64,000 nt of DNA from Anisus vortex (taxonomy: Eukaryota; Mollusca; Gastropoda; Planorbidae), in NCBI GenBank assembly GCA_949126835.1, contig CASBPS010000192.1, positions 74,501-138,500 of the forward strand, written 5' to 3'. Positions 1 through 11,200 of the stretch are shown here, piece after piece. The notes beneath the pieces are model-generated. The model saw only the letters and a list, made by a program, of their open reading frames with translations, was not told where the DNA came from and ran no database searches. Every line of letters starts with the position of its first letter. The stretch's first letter is position 1. The position numbers and the translations under genes were made by a program.

Positions 1-82
1 TGTGGTTTTGGCTTTTCCACAATCCGTACAACGTTCTGAATAGCAGATTTCTTGTTTTGGCTTCTTTTCTGGCCGTAAAACA

Positions 83-131
83 GCAGATTTGTGGTTTTGG
101 CTTCTCCAGAAACCGTACAACGACTTGAAAA
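83..131 (+). repeat. Representative 49-bp (long) monomer
   Basis: Long class with the CGACTTGAA tail, here of the CTCCAGAAACCGTACAA subtype. Other long subtypes have CCACAATCC (172-220), CCACAAACC or CCACAAATTG after GTTGTTTTGG (814-862, 1817-1865), a CTAG type with GGACTTAAAAC (765-813), and CGTTTCCACAGTCC (1124-1172). The plus strand of this core has a TGA (in ACTTGA) in one frame; the minus strand is open in all three. Because 40 and 49 both leave remainder 1 on division by 3, reading across successive monomers cycles through the three frames. Confidence 0.95.
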
Positions 132-171
132 GCAGATTTCTGGTTTTGGCTCCTTTTCTGGCCGTACAAAA
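132..171 (+). repeat. Representative 40-bp (short) monomer
   Basis: Short class: GCAGATTT, CTGGTTTTGGCTCC, TTTTCTGGCCGTACAAAA. Against the 49-bp class it lacks the nine bases CGACTTGAA after GTACAA. At least four short subtypes recur: this CTCC type; a TTTTCTGGCCGTAAAACA type (43-82); a CTCTACTGGCCGTACAAAA type (409-448); and the TTTTCGCCGTAATACA type that follows the anchor (369-408). The minus strand of this copy is free of stop codons in all three frames. Confidence 0.95.
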
Positions 172-220
172 GCAGATTTGTGGTTTTGGCTTTTCCACAA
201 TCCGTACAACGACTTGAATA
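172..220 (+). repeat. 49-bp monomer with a short dyad (TTGTGG / CCACAA)
   Basis: The CCACAATCC subtype holds TTGTGG followed, after an 11-base TTTTGGCTTTT spacer, by its exact complement CCACAA: a 6-bp dyad able to form a small hairpin. The CCAGAAACC subtype lacks it and the GTTGTTTT...CCACAAA subtype has only a weakened form. The dyad-bearing subtype recurs several times per kilobase. Short dyads have been discussed for centromeric DNA that lacks CENP-B boxes; a role here is inference. Confidence 0.75.
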
Positions 221-764
221 GCAGATTTCTAGTTTTGGCTTCTTTCTGGCCGTACATGGACTTAAAACGCAGATTTGATGTTTTGGCTTCTCCACAAACC
301 GTACAACGACTTGACTAGCAGATTTGTGGTAATGGTGCTTTTGTTCTGGCCGTACAACGACTTGAATAGCAGATTTGTGGTTTTGGCTTCTCTTTTCGCC
401 GTAATACAGCAGATTTGTGGTTTTGGCTTCTCTACTGGCCGTACAAAAGCAGATTTGTGGTTTTGGCTTCTCCAGAAACCGTACAACGACTTGAAAAGCA
501 GATTTCTGGTTTTGGCTCATTTTCTGGCCGTACAAAAGCAGATTTGTGGTTTTGGCTTTTCCACAATCCGTACAACGTCTTGAATAGCAGAATTCTTGTA
601 TTGGCTTCTTTTCTGGCCGTAAAACAGCAGATTTGTGGTTTTGGCTTCTCCAGAAACTGTACAACGACTTGAAAAGCAGATTTCTGGTTTTGGCTCCTTT
701 TCTGGCCGTACAAAAGCAGATTTGTGGTTTTGGTTTTTCCACAATCCGTACAACGACTTGAATA

Positions 765-953
765 GCAGATTTCTAGTTTTGGCTTCTTTTCTGGCCGTAC
801 AAGGACTTAAAACGCAGATTTGTTGTTTTGGCTTCTCCACAAACCGTACAACGACTTGACTAGCAGATTTGTGGTAATGGTGCTTCTGTTCTGGCCGTAC
901 AACGACTTGAATAGCAGATTTGTGGTTTTGGCTTCTCTTTTCGCCGTAATACA
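765..953 (+). repeat. Anchor cassette: 49+49+51+40 bp
   Basis: A fixed order of four monomers: CTAG-type 49-mer ending ACTTAAAAC (765-813), GTTG-type 49-mer ending ACTTGACTA (814-862), the 51-bp anchor (863-913) and the TTTTCGCCGTAATACA 40-mer (914-953), 189 bp in total. The cassette or a close variant starts most modules (for example 2314, 11274, 23827, 31150, 61890). Between cassettes the number of 40- and 49-bp monomers varies, giving most of the module lengths. The 189-bp length is near a nucleosome repeat, but any link is inference. GATG replaces GTTG in some copies (269, 20505, 29098). Confidence 0.85.
863..913 (+). repeat. 51-bp anchor monomer (GTAATGGTGC type)
   Basis: This 51-bp variant replaces the usual GTGGTTTTGGCTTC with GTGGTAATGGTGCTTCTG, a 2-bp longer middle. 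About 140 copies occur, so it is a natural module boundary. Subtypes: GTAATGGTGC with TTCTGGCCGTAC (863), TTCTGGCAGTAC (1410), TTCTGGCCTTAC (1866) or TACTGGCCTTAC (near 3329), and GTAATGCTGC (near 3504, 5642, 12732, 22873). The subtype identifies the HOR module. Confidence 0.93.
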
Positions 954-2174
954 GCAGATTTGTGGTTTTGGCTTCCTCTACTGGCCGTACAAAAGCAGAT
1001 TTGTGGTTTTGGCTTCTCCAGAAACCGTACAACGACTTGAAAAGCAGATTTCTTGTTTTGGCTTCTTTTCTGGCCGTAAAACAGCAGATTTGTTGTTTTG
1101 GCTTCTCTACTGGCCGTACAAAAGCAGATTTGTGGTTTTGGCGTTTCCACAGTCCGTACAACGACTTGAATAGCAGATTTCTTGTTTTGGCTCCTTTTCT
1201 GGCCGTACAACGACTTTAAAAGAGGATTTGTGGTTTTAGCTTCTCTTTTGGCCGTAACACAGCAAATTTATGGTTTTGGCTCTCTCCACAAACCGTACAA
1301 CGACATGAATAGCAGATTTCTAGTTTTGGCTTCTTTTCTGGCCGTACAAAAACTTAAAAAGCAGATTTGTTGTTTTGGCTTCTCCACAAACCGTACAACG
1401 ACTTGACTAGCAGATTTGTGGTAATGGTGCTTCTGTTCTGGCAGTACAACGACTTGAATAGCAGATTTGTGGTTTTGGCTTCTCTTTTCGCCGTAATACA
1501 GCAGATTTGTGGTTTTGGCTTCTCTACTGGCCGTACAAAAGCAGATTTGTGGTTTTGGCTTCTCCAGAAACCGTACAACGACTTGAAAAGCAGATTTCTG
1601 GTTTTGGCTCCTTTTCTGGCCGTACAACAGCAGATTTGTGGTTTTGGCTTTTCCACAATCCGTACAACGTCTTGAATAGCAGATTTCTGGTTTTGGCTCC
1701 TTTTCTGGCCGTACAAAAGCAGATTTGTGGTTTTGGCTTTTCCACAATCCGTACAACGACTTGAATAGCAGATTTCTAGTTTTGGCTTCTTTTCTGGCCG
1801 TACATGGACTTAAAACGCAGATTTGTTGTTTTGGCTTCTCCACAAATTGTACAACGACTTGACTAGCAGATTTGTGGTAATGGTGCTTCTGTTCTGGCCT
1901 TACAACGACTTGAATAGCAGATTTGTGGTTTTGGCTTCTCTTTTCGCCTTAATACAGCAGATTTGTGGTTTTGGCTTCTCTACTGGACGTACAAAGGCAG
2001 ATTTGTGGTTTTGGCTTCTCCAGAAACCGTACAACAACTTGAAAAGCAGATTTCTGGTTTTGGCTCCTTTTCTGGCCGTACAAAAGCAGATTTGTGGTTT
2101 TAGCTTTTCCACAATCCGTACAACGACTTGAATAGCAGATTTCTTGTTTTGGCTTTTTTTCTGGCCGTAAAACA

Positions 2175-2224
2175 GCAGATTTATGGTTTTGGCTCTCTCC
2201 ACAAACCGTACAACGACTTGAATA
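2175..2224 (+). repeat. 50-bp TTTATGG / CTCTCTCC monomer, diagnostic of A domains
   Basis: This 50-bp variant reads GCAGATTTATGG then GGCTCTCTCCACAAACC. I see it repeatedly from 1262 to about 19.3 kb, then near 37.98, 39.53, 40.43, 41.25, 42.97 and 43.8 kb, and again from 59.84 kb to near 63.4 kb. I saw none between about 19.4 and 37.9 kb or between 43.8 and 59.8 kb. It therefore marks the A domains. It usually follows a 40-mer ending CCGTAACACA or CCGTAAAACA. Confidence 0.88.
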
Positions 2225-3886
2225 GCAGATTTCTAGTTTCGGCTTCTTTACTGGCCGTACAAAAGCAGATTTGTGGTTTTTGTTTTTCCACAATCCGTAC
2301 AACGACTTGAATAGCAGATTTCTAGTTTTGGCTTCTTTTCTGGCCGTACAAGGACTTAAAACGCAGATTTGTTGTTTTGGCTTCTCCACAAACCGTACAA
2401 CGACTTGACTAGCAGATTTGTGGTAATGGTGCTTCTGTTCTGGCCGTACAACGACTTGAATAGCAGATTTGTGGTTTTGGCTTCTCTTTTCGCCGTAATA
2501 CAGCAGATTTGTGGTTTTGGCTTTACTGGCCGTACAAAAGCAGATTTGTGGTTTTGGCTTCTCCAGAAACCGTACAACGACTTGAAAAGCAGATTTCTTG
2601 TTTTGGCTTCTTTTCTGGCCGTAAAACAGCAGATTTGTTGTTTTGGCTTCTCTACTGGCCGTACAAAAGCAGATTTGTGGTTTTGGCGTTTCCACAGTCC
2701 GTACAACGACTTGAATAGCAGATTTCTTGTTTTGGCTCCTTTTCTGGCCGTACAACGACTTGAAAAGAGGATTTGTGGTTTTAGCTTCTCTTTTGGCCGT
2801 AACACAGCAGATTTATGGTTTTGGCTCTCTCCACAAACCGTACAACGACATGAATAGCAGAATTCTAGTTTTGGCTTCTTTTCTGGCCGTACAAAAACTT
2901 AAAAAGCAGATTTGTTGTTTTGGCTTCTCCACAAACCGTACAACGACTTGACTAGCAGATTTGTGGTAATAGTGCTTCTGTTCTGGCAGTACAACGACTT
3001 GAATAGCAGATTTGTGGTTTTGGCTTCTCTTTTCGCCGTAATACAGCAGATTTGTGGTTTTGGCTTCTCTACTGGCCGTACAAAAGCAGATTTGTGGTTT
3101 TGGCTTCTCCAGAAACCGTACAACGACTTGAAAAGCAGATTTCTGGTTTTGGCTCCTTTTCTGGCCGTACAACAGCAGATTTGTGGTTTTGGCTTTTCCA
3201 CAATCCGTACAACGACTTGAATAGCAGATTTCTAGTTTTGGCTTCTTTTCTGGCCGTACAAGGACTTAAAACGCAGATTTGTTGTTTTGGCTTCTCCACA
3301 AATTGTACAACGACTTGACTAGCAGATTTGTGGTAATGGTGCTTCTGTACTGGCCTTACAACGACTTGAATAGCAAATTTGTGGTTTTGGCTTCTCTTTT
3401 CGCCTTAATACAGCAGATTTGTGGTTTTGGCTTCTCTACTGGCCGTACAAAAGCAGATTTGTGGTTTTAGCTTTTCCACAATCCGTACAACGACTTGAAT
3501 AGCAGATTTGTGGTAATGCTGCTTCTGTTCTGGCCGTACAACGACTTGAATAGCAGATTTGTGGTTTTGGCTTCTCTTTTCGCCGTAATACAGCAGATTT
3601 GTGGTTTTGGCTTCTCTAATGGCCGTACAAAAGCAGATTTCTGGTTTTGGCTTCTCCAGAAACCGTACAACGACTTGAAAAGAAGATTTCTGGTTTTGGC
3701 TCCTTTTCTGGCCGTACAAAAGCAGATTTGTGGTTTTGGCTTTTCCACAATCCGTACAACGACTTGAATAGCAGATTTCTAGTTTTGGCTTCTTTTCTGG
3801 CCGTACATGGACTTAAAACGCAGATTTGATGTTTTGGCTTCTCCACAAACCGTATAACGACTTGACTAGCAGATTTGTGGTAATGG

Positions 3887-5653
3887 TGCTTCTGTTCTGG
3901 CCGTACAACGACTTGAATAGCAGATTTGTGGTTTTGGCTTCTCTTTTCGCCGTAATACAGCAGATTTGTGGTTTTGGCTTCTCTACTGGCCGTACAAAAG
4001 CAGATTTGTGGTTTTGGCTTCTCCAGAAACCGTACAACGACTTGAAAAGCAGATTTCTAGTTTTGGCTCCTTTTCTGGCCGTACAAAAGCAGATTTGTGG
4101 TTTTGGCTTTTCCACAATCCGTACAACGTCTTGAATAGCAGATTTCTTGTATTGGCTTCTTTTCTGGCCGTAAAACAGCAGATTTGTGGTTTTGGCTTTT
4201 CCAGAAACTGTACAACGACTTGAAAAGCAGATTTCTGGTTTTGGCTCCTTTTCTGGCCGTACAAGGACTTAAAACGCAGATTTGTTGTTTTGGCTTCTCC
4301 ACAAACCGTACAACGACTTGACTAGCAGATTTGTGGTAATGGTGCTTCTGTTCTGGCCGTACAACGACTTGAATAGCAGATTTGTGGTTTTGGCTTCTCT
4401 TTTCGCCGTAATACAGCAGATTTGTGGTTTTGGCTTCTCTACTGGCCGTACAAAAGCAGATTTGTGGTTTTGGCTTCTCCAGAAATCGTACAACGACTTG
4501 AAAAGCAGATTTCTTGTTTTGGCTTCTTTTCTGGCCGTAAAACAGCAGATTTGTTGTTTTGGCTTCTCTACTGGCCGTACAAAAGCAGATGTGTGGTTTT
4601 GGCGTTTCCACAGTCCGTACAACGACTTGAATAGCAGATTTCTTGTTTTGGCTCCTTTTCTGGCCGTACAACGACTTGAAAAGAGGATTTGTGGTTTTAG
4701 CTTCTCTTTTGGCCGTAACACAGCAGATTTATGGTTTTGGCTCTCTCCACAAACCGTACAACGACATGAATAGCAGATTTCTAGTTTTGGCTTCTTTTCT
4801 GGCCGTACAAGGACTTAAAAAGCAGATTTGTTGTTTTGGCTTCTCCACAAACCGTTTAACGACTTGACTAGCAGATTTGTGGTAATGGTGCTTCTGTTCT
4901 GGCAGTACAACGACTTGAATAGCAGATTTGTGGTTTTCGCTTCTCTTTTCGCCGTAATACAGCAGATTTGTGGTTTTGGCTTCTCTACTGGCCGTACAAA
5001 AGCAGATTTGTGGTTTTGGCTTCTCCAGAAACCGTACAACGACTTGAAAAGCAGATTTCTGGTTTTGGCTCCTTTTCTGGCCGTACAACAGCAGATTTGT
5101 GGTTTTGGCTTTTCCACAATCCGTACAACGTCTTGAATAGCAGATTTCTGGTTTTGGCTCCTTTTCTGGCCGTACAAAAGCAGATTTGTGGTTTTGGCTT
5201 TTCCACAATCCGTACAACGACTTGAATAGCAGATTTCTAGTTTTGGCTTCTTTTCTGGCCGTACAAGGACTTAAAACGCAGATTTGTTGTTTTGGCTTCT
5301 CCACAAATTGTACAACGACTTGACTAGCAGATTTGTGGTAATGGTGCTTCTGTTCTGGCCTTACAACGACTTGAATAGCAGATTTGTGGTTTTGGCTTCT
5401 CTACTGGACGTACAAAGGCAGATTTGTGGTTTTGGCTTCTCCAGAAACCGTACAACAACTTGAAAAGCAGATTTCTGGTTTTGGCTCCTTTTCTGGCCGT
5501 ACAAAAGCAGATTTGTGGTTTAAGCTTCTCTTTTCGCCGTAATACAGCAGATTTGTGGTTTTGGCTTCTCTACTGGCCGTTCAAAAGCAGATTTGTGGTT
5601 TTAGCTTTTCCACAATCCGTACAACGACTTGAATAGCAGATTTGTGGTAATGC
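3887..5653 (+). repeat. 1767-bp tandem duplication, copy 1
   Basis: Sequence from 3887 recurs exactly 1767 bp downstream until 5752/7519, where CTACTGG meets CTAATGG. I found no difference between the copies; rare variants such as CAGATGTGTGG (4586/6353), CCGTTTAACG (4853/6620) and TTTTCGCTTC (4936/6703) are all shared. The left limit is the GTAATGGTGC / GTAATGCTGC difference at 3886/5653. Confidence 0.92.
5507..5546 (+). repeat. HindIII-bearing 40-bp monomer (GTTTAAGCTTC)
   Basis: GTGGTTTAAGCTTCTC creates AAGCTT at 5522-5527. Only three such monomers were noticed: here, 7274-7313 (tandem copy) and 36511-36550 at the start of domain A2. It may be a recombinant of a GTGGTTTTAGC monomer with a TTTTCGCC monomer; the shared rare state ties 5.5/7.3 kb to 36.5 kb. 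Confidence 0.8.
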
Positions 5654-7519
5654 TGCTTCTGTTCTGGCCGTACAACGACTTGAATAGCAGATTTGTGGTT
5701 TTGGCTTCTCTTTTCGCCGTAATACAGCAGATTTGTGGTTTTGGCTTCTCTACTGGCCGTACAAAAGCAGATTTGTGGTTTTGGCTTCTCCAGAAACCGT
5801 ACAACGACTTGAAAAGCAGATTTCTAGTTTTGGCTCCTTTTCTGGCCGTACAAAAGCAGATTTGTGGTTTTGGCTTTTCCACAATCCGTACAACGTCTTG
5901 AATAGCAGATTTCTTGTATTGGCTTCTTTTCTGGCCGTAAAACAGCAGATTTGTGGTTTTGGCTTTTCCAGAAACTGTACAACGACTTGAAAAGCAGATT
6001 TCTGGTTTTGGCTCCTTTTCTGGCCGTACAAGGACTTAAAACGCAGATTTGTTGTTTTGGCTTCTCCACAAACCGTACAACGACTTGACTAGCAGATTTG
6101 TGGTAATGGTGCTTCTGTTCTGGCCGTACAACGACTTGAATAGCAGATTTGTGGTTTTGGCTTCTCTTTTCGCCGTAATACAGCAGATTTGTGGTTTTGG
6201 CTTCTCTACTGGCCGTACAAAAGCAGATTTGTGGTTTTGGCTTCTCCAGAAATCGTACAACGACTTGAAAAGCAGATTTCTTGTTTTGGCTTCTTTTCTG
6301 GCCGTAAAACAGCAGATTTGTTGTTTTGGCTTCTCTACTGGCCGTACAAAAGCAGATGTGTGGTTTTGGCGTTTCCACAGTCCGTACAACGACTTGAATA
6401 GCAGATTTCTTGTTTTGGCTCCTTTTCTGGCCGTACAACGACTTGAAAAGAGGATTTGTGGTTTTAGCTTCTCTTTTGGCCGTAACACAGCAGATTTATG
6501 GTTTTGGCTCTCTCCACAAACCGTACAACGACATGAATAGCAGATTTCTAGTTTTGGCTTCTTTTCTGGCCGTACAAGGACTTAAAAAGCAGATTTGTTG
6601 TTTTGGCTTCTCCACAAACCGTTTAACGACTTGACTAGCAGATTTGTGGTAATGGTGCTTCTGTTCTGGCAGTACAACGACTTGAATAGCAGATTTGTGG
6701 TTTTCGCTTCTCTTTTCGCCGTAATACAGCAGATTTGTGGTTTTGGCTTCTCTACTGGCCGTACAAAAGCAGATTTGTGGTTTTGGCTTCTCCAGAAACC
6801 GTACAACGACTTGAAAAGCAGATTTCTGGTTTTGGCTCCTTTTCTGGCCGTACAACAGCAGATTTGTGGTTTTGGCTTTTCCACAATCCGTACAACGTCT
6901 TGAATAGCAGATTTCTGGTTTTGGCTCCTTTTCTGGCCGTACAAAAGCAGATTTGTGGTTTTGGCTTTTCCACAATCCGTACAACGACTTGAATAGCAGA
7001 TTTCTAGTTTTGGCTTCTTTTCTGGCCGTACAAGGACTTAAAACGCAGATTTGTTGTTTTGGCTTCTCCACAAATTGTACAACGACTTGACTAGCAGATT
7101 TGTGGTAATGGTGCTTCTGTTCTGGCCTTACAACGACTTGAATAGCAGATTTGTGGTTTTGGCTTCTCTACTGGACGTACAAAGGCAGATTTGTGGTTTT
7201 GGCTTCTCCAGAAACCGTACAACAACTTGAAAAGCAGATTTCTGGTTTTGGCTCCTTTTCTGGCCGTACAAAAGCAGATTTGTGGTTTAAGCTTCTCTTT
7301 TCGCCGTAATACAGCAGATTTGTGGTTTTGGCTTCTCTACTGGCCGTTCAAAAGCAGATTTGTGGTTTTAGCTTTTCCACAATCCGTACAACGACTTGAA
7401 TAGCAGATTTGTGGTAATGCTGCTTCTGTTCTGGCCGTACAACGACTTGAATAGCAGATTTGTGGTTTTGGCTTCTCTTTTCGCCGTAATACAGCAGATT
7501 TGTGGTTTTGGCTTCTCTA
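5654..7519 (+). repeat. 1767-bp tandem duplication, copy 2 plus carry-over
   Basis: Second copy, extending 99 bp into the next unit as expected for a tandem duplication. It includes the second HindIII-bearing monomer (7274-7313) and the private CCGTTCAAAAG near 7347 (first copy near 5580). Confidence 0.92.
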
Positions 7520-7629
7520 ATGGCCGTACAAAAGCAGATTTGTGGTTTTGGCTTCTCCAGAAACCGTACAACGACTTGAAAAGCAGATTTCTGGTTTTGG
7601 CTCCTTTTGTGGCCGTACAAAAGCAGATT

Positions 7630-10485
7630 TGTGGTTTTGGCTTTTCCACAATCCGTACAACGTTCTGAATAGCAGATTTCTTGTTTTGGCTTCTTTTCTG
7701 GCCGTAAAACAGCAGATTTGTGGTTTTGGCTTCTCCAGAAACCGTACAACGACTTGAAAAGCAGATTTCTGGTTTTGGCTCCTTTTCTGGCCGTACAAAA
7801 GCAGATTTGTGGTTTTGGCTTTTCCACAATCCGTACAACGACTTGAATAGCAGATTTCTAGTTTTGGCTTCTTTCTGGCCGTACATGGACTTAAAACGCA
7901 GATTTGATGTTTTGGCTTCTCCACAAACCGTACAACGACTTGACTAGCAGATTTGTGGTAATGGTGCTTTTGTTCTGGCCGTACAACGACTTGAATAGCA
8001 GATTTGTGGTTTTGGCTTCTCTTTTCGCCGTAATACAGCAGATTTGTGGTTTTGGCTTCTCTACTGGCCGTACAAAAGCAGATTTGTGGTTTTGGCTTCT
8101 CCAGAAACCGTACAACGACTTGAAAAGCAGATTTCTGGTTTTGGCTCATTTTCTGGCCGTACAAAAGCAGATTTGTGGTTTTGGCTTTTCCACAATCCGT
8201 ACAACGTCTTGAATAGCAGAATTCTTGTATTGGCTTCTTTTCTGGCCGTACAACGACTTTAAAAGAGGATTTGTGGTTTTAGCTTCTCTTTTGGCCGTAA
8301 CACAGCAGATTTATGGTTTTGGCTCTCTCCACAAACCGTACAACGACATGAATAGCAGATTTCTAGTTTTGGCTTCTTTTCTGGCCGTACAAAAACTTAA
8401 AAAGCAGATTTGTTGTTTTGGCTTCTCCACAAACCGTACAACGACTTGACTAGCAGATTTGTGGTAATGGTGCTTCTGTTCTGGCAGTACAACGACTTGA
8501 ATAGCAGATTTGTGGTTTTGGCTTCTCTTTTCGCCGTAATACAGCAGATTTGTGGTTTTGGCTTCTCTACTGGCCGTACAAAAGCAGATTTGTGGTTTTG
8601 GCTTCTCCAGAAACCGTACAACGACTTGAAAAGCAGATTTCTGGTTTTGGCTCCTTTTCTGGCCGTACAACAGCAGATTTGTGGTTTTGGCTTTTCCACA
8701 ATCCGTACAACGTCTTGAATAGCAGATTTCTGGTTTTGGCTCCTTTTCTGGCCGTACAAAAGCAGATTTGTGGTTTTGGCTTTTCCACAATCCGTACAAC
8801 GACTTGAATAGCAGATTTCTAGTTTTGGCTTCTTTTCTGGCCGTACATGGACTTAAAACGCAGATTTGTTGTTTTGGCTTCTCCACAAATTGTACAACGA
8901 CTTGACTAGCAGATTTGTGGTAATGGTGCTTCTGTTCTGGCCTTACAACGACTTGAATAGCAGATTTGTGGTTTTGGCTTCTCTTTTCGCCTTAATACAG
9001 CAGATTTGTGGTTTTGGCTTCTCTACTGGACGTACAAAGGCAGATTTGTGGTTTTGGCTTCTCCAGAAACCGTACAACAACTTGAAAAGCAGATTTCTGG
9101 TTTTGGCTCCTTTTCTGGCCGTACAAAAGCAGATTTGTGGTTTTAGCTTTTCCACAATCCGTACAACGACTTGAATAGCAGATTTCTTGTTTTGGCTTTT
9201 TTTCTGGCCGTAAAACAGCAGATTTATGGTTTTGGCTCTCTCCACAAACCGTACAACGACTTGAATAGCAGATTTCTAGTTTCGGCTTCTTTACTGGCCG
9301 TACAAAAGCAGATTTGTGGTTTTTGTTTTTCCACAATCCGTACAACGACTTGAATAGCAGATTTCTAGTTTTGGCTTCTTTTCTGGCCGTACAAGGACTT
9401 AAAACGCAGATTTGTTGTTTTGGCTTCTTCACAAACCGTACAACGACTTGACTAGCAGATTTGTGGTAATGGTGCTTCTGTTCTGGCCGTACAACGACTT
9501 GAATAGCAGATTTGTGGTTTTGGCTTCTCTTTTCGCCGTAATACAGCAGATTTGTGGTTTTGGCTTTACTGGCCGTACAAAAGCAGATTTGTGGTTTTGG
9601 CTTCTCCAGAAACCGTACAACGACTTGAAAAGCAGATTTCTTGTTTTGGCTTCTTTTCTGGCCGTAAAACAGCAGATTTGTTGTTTTGGCTTCTCTACTG
9701 GCCGTACAAAAGCAGATTTGTGGTTTTGGCGTTTCCACAGTCCGTACAACGACTTGAATAGCAGATTTCTTGTTTTGGCTCCTTTTCTGGCCGTACAACG
9801 ACTTGAAAAGAGGATTTGTGGTTTTAGCTTCTCTTTTGGCCGTAACACAGCAGATTTATGGTTTTGGCTCTCTCCACAAACCGTACAACGACATGAATAG
9901 CAGAATTCTAGTTTTGGCTTCTTTTCTGGCCGTACAAAAACTTAAAAAGCAGATTTGTTGTTTTGGCTTCTCCACAAACCGTACAACGACTTGACTAGCA
10001 GATTTGTGGTAATAGTGCTTCTGTTCTGGCAGTACAACGACTTGAATAGCAGATTTGTGGTTTTGGCTTCTCTTTTCGCCGTAATACAGCAGATTTGTGG
10101 TTTTGGCTTCTCTACTGGCCGTACAAAAGCAGATTTGTGGTTTTGGCTTCTCCAGAAACCGTACAACGACTTGAAAAGCAGATTTCTGGTTTTGGCTCCT
10201 TTTCTGGCCGTACAACAGCAGATTTGTGGTTTTGGCTTTTCCACAATCCGTACAACGACTTGAATAGCAGATTTCTAGTTTTGGCTTCTTTTCTGGCCGT
10301 ACAAGGACTTAAAACGCAGATTTGTTGTTTTGGCTTCTCCACAAATTGTACAACGACTTGACTAGCAGATTTGTGGTAATGGTGCTTCTGTACTGGCCTT
10401 ACAACGACTTGAATAGCAAATTTGTGGTTTTGGCTTCTCTTTTCGCCTTAATACAGCAGATTTGTGGTTTTGGCTTCTCTACTGG
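7630..10485 (+). repeat. Segmental duplication D1, copy 2 (586 bp shorter)
   Basis: It carries the same private variants as copy 1, including GAATTC at 8219 and 9903. It lacks the 586 bp equivalent to about 608-1193 of copy 1; the joint is inside the chimeric monomer 8216-8264. Similarity ends at 10486, where GGAC replaces GGCC. One private substitution is CTTCTTCAC near 9428. Confidence 0.9.
8216..8264 (+). repeat. Chimeric monomer at a 586-bp deletion joint
   Basis: The left part (GCAGAATTCTTGTATTGG) matches the monomer at 587; the right part (ACGACTTTAAAAGAGG) matches the monomer at 1173. The switch lies in the 14 bp common to both, CTTTTCTGGCCGTA (8237-8250). This is the expected product of unequal exchange between two in-register monomers 586 bp apart. 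Confidence 0.85.
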
Positions 10486-11200
10486 ACGTACAAAGGCAGA
10501 TTTGTGGTTTTGGCTTCTCCAGAAACCGTACAACAACTTGAAAAGCAGATTTCTGGTTTTGGCTCCTTTTCTGGCCGTACAAAAGCAGATTTGTGGTTTT
10601 AGCTTTTCCACAATCCGTACAACGACTTGAATAGCAGATTTCTTGTTTTGGCTTTTTTTCTGGCCGTAAAACAGCAGATTTATGGTTTTGGCTCTCTCCA
10701 CAAACCGTACAACGACTTGAATAGCAGATTTCTAGTTTTGGCTTCTTTTCTGGCCGTACAAGGACTTAAAACGCAGATTTGTTGTTTTGGCTTCTCCACA
10801 AATTGTACAACGACTTGACTAGCAGATTTGTGGTAATGGTGCTTCTGTTCTGGCCTTACAACGACTTGAATAGCAGATTTGTGGTTTTGGCTTCTCTTTT
10901 CGCCTTAATACAGCAGATTTGTGGTTTTGGCTTCTCTACTGGACGTACAAAGGCAGATTTGTGGTTTTGGCTTCTCCAGAAACCGTACAACAACTTGAAA
11001 AGCAGATTTCTGGTTTTGGCTCCTTTTCTGGCCGTACAAAAGCAGATTTGTGGTTTTAGCTTTTCCACAATCCGTACAACGACTTGAATAGCAGATTTCT
11101 TGTTTTGGCTTTTTTTCTGGCCGTAAAACAGCAGATTTATGGTTTTGGCTCTCTCCACAAACCGTACAACGACTTGAATAGCAGATTTCTAGTTTTGGCT
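10260..11200 (+). repeat. 457-bp tandem HOR pair
   Basis: Two modules 457 bp apart (GTTG monomers at about 10316 and 10773). They differ by TACTGGCC/TTCTGGCC near 10390/10847 and GCAAATTT/GCAGATTT near 10417/10874. The pair ends where CTTCTTTACTGG replaces CTTCTTTTCTGG. The same offset separates later anchors near 15326/15783 and 60944/61401. Confidence 0.8.

Larger units (their letters stand above)
1..3442 (+). repeat. Segmental duplication D1, copy 1
   Basis: 1-621 matches 7630-8250 (offset 7629) and 1194-3442 matches 8237-10485 (offset 7043). The 586 bp between them is absent from copy 2. Private variants confirm common descent: a 48-bp monomer at 221-268 (GGCTTCTTTCTGG), GGCTCATTTTCTGG near 516, ACTTTAAAAGAGG near 1214, and EcoRI GAATTC at 590 and 2860. 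Few substitutions were seen, for example GCAAATTT at 1262 against GCAGATTT in copy 2. Confidence 0.9.

Noticed and set aside
91..318. Plus-strand open frames of 60-160 codons, many starting GTG or TTG, some at the ATG in GTAATGG or GATGTTTTGG
   Set aside because: They repeat at every module, end at the TGA/TAG inside ACTTGA or GACTAG of the repeat, and overlap each other in several frames. No codon bias, domain or signal independent of the satellite.
369..408. CENP-B box in the TTTTCGCCGTAATACA monomer
   Set aside because: TTCG followed four bases later by A fits the first half of the consensus, but the CGGG core at the right spacing is missing (ACAG instead).
857..880. Bacterial promoter: TTGACT followed by TAATGG
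   Set aside because: The spacer between TTGACT and TAATGG is 13 bases rather than about 17, the -10 match is weak, and it recurs at about 140 anchors with no gene.
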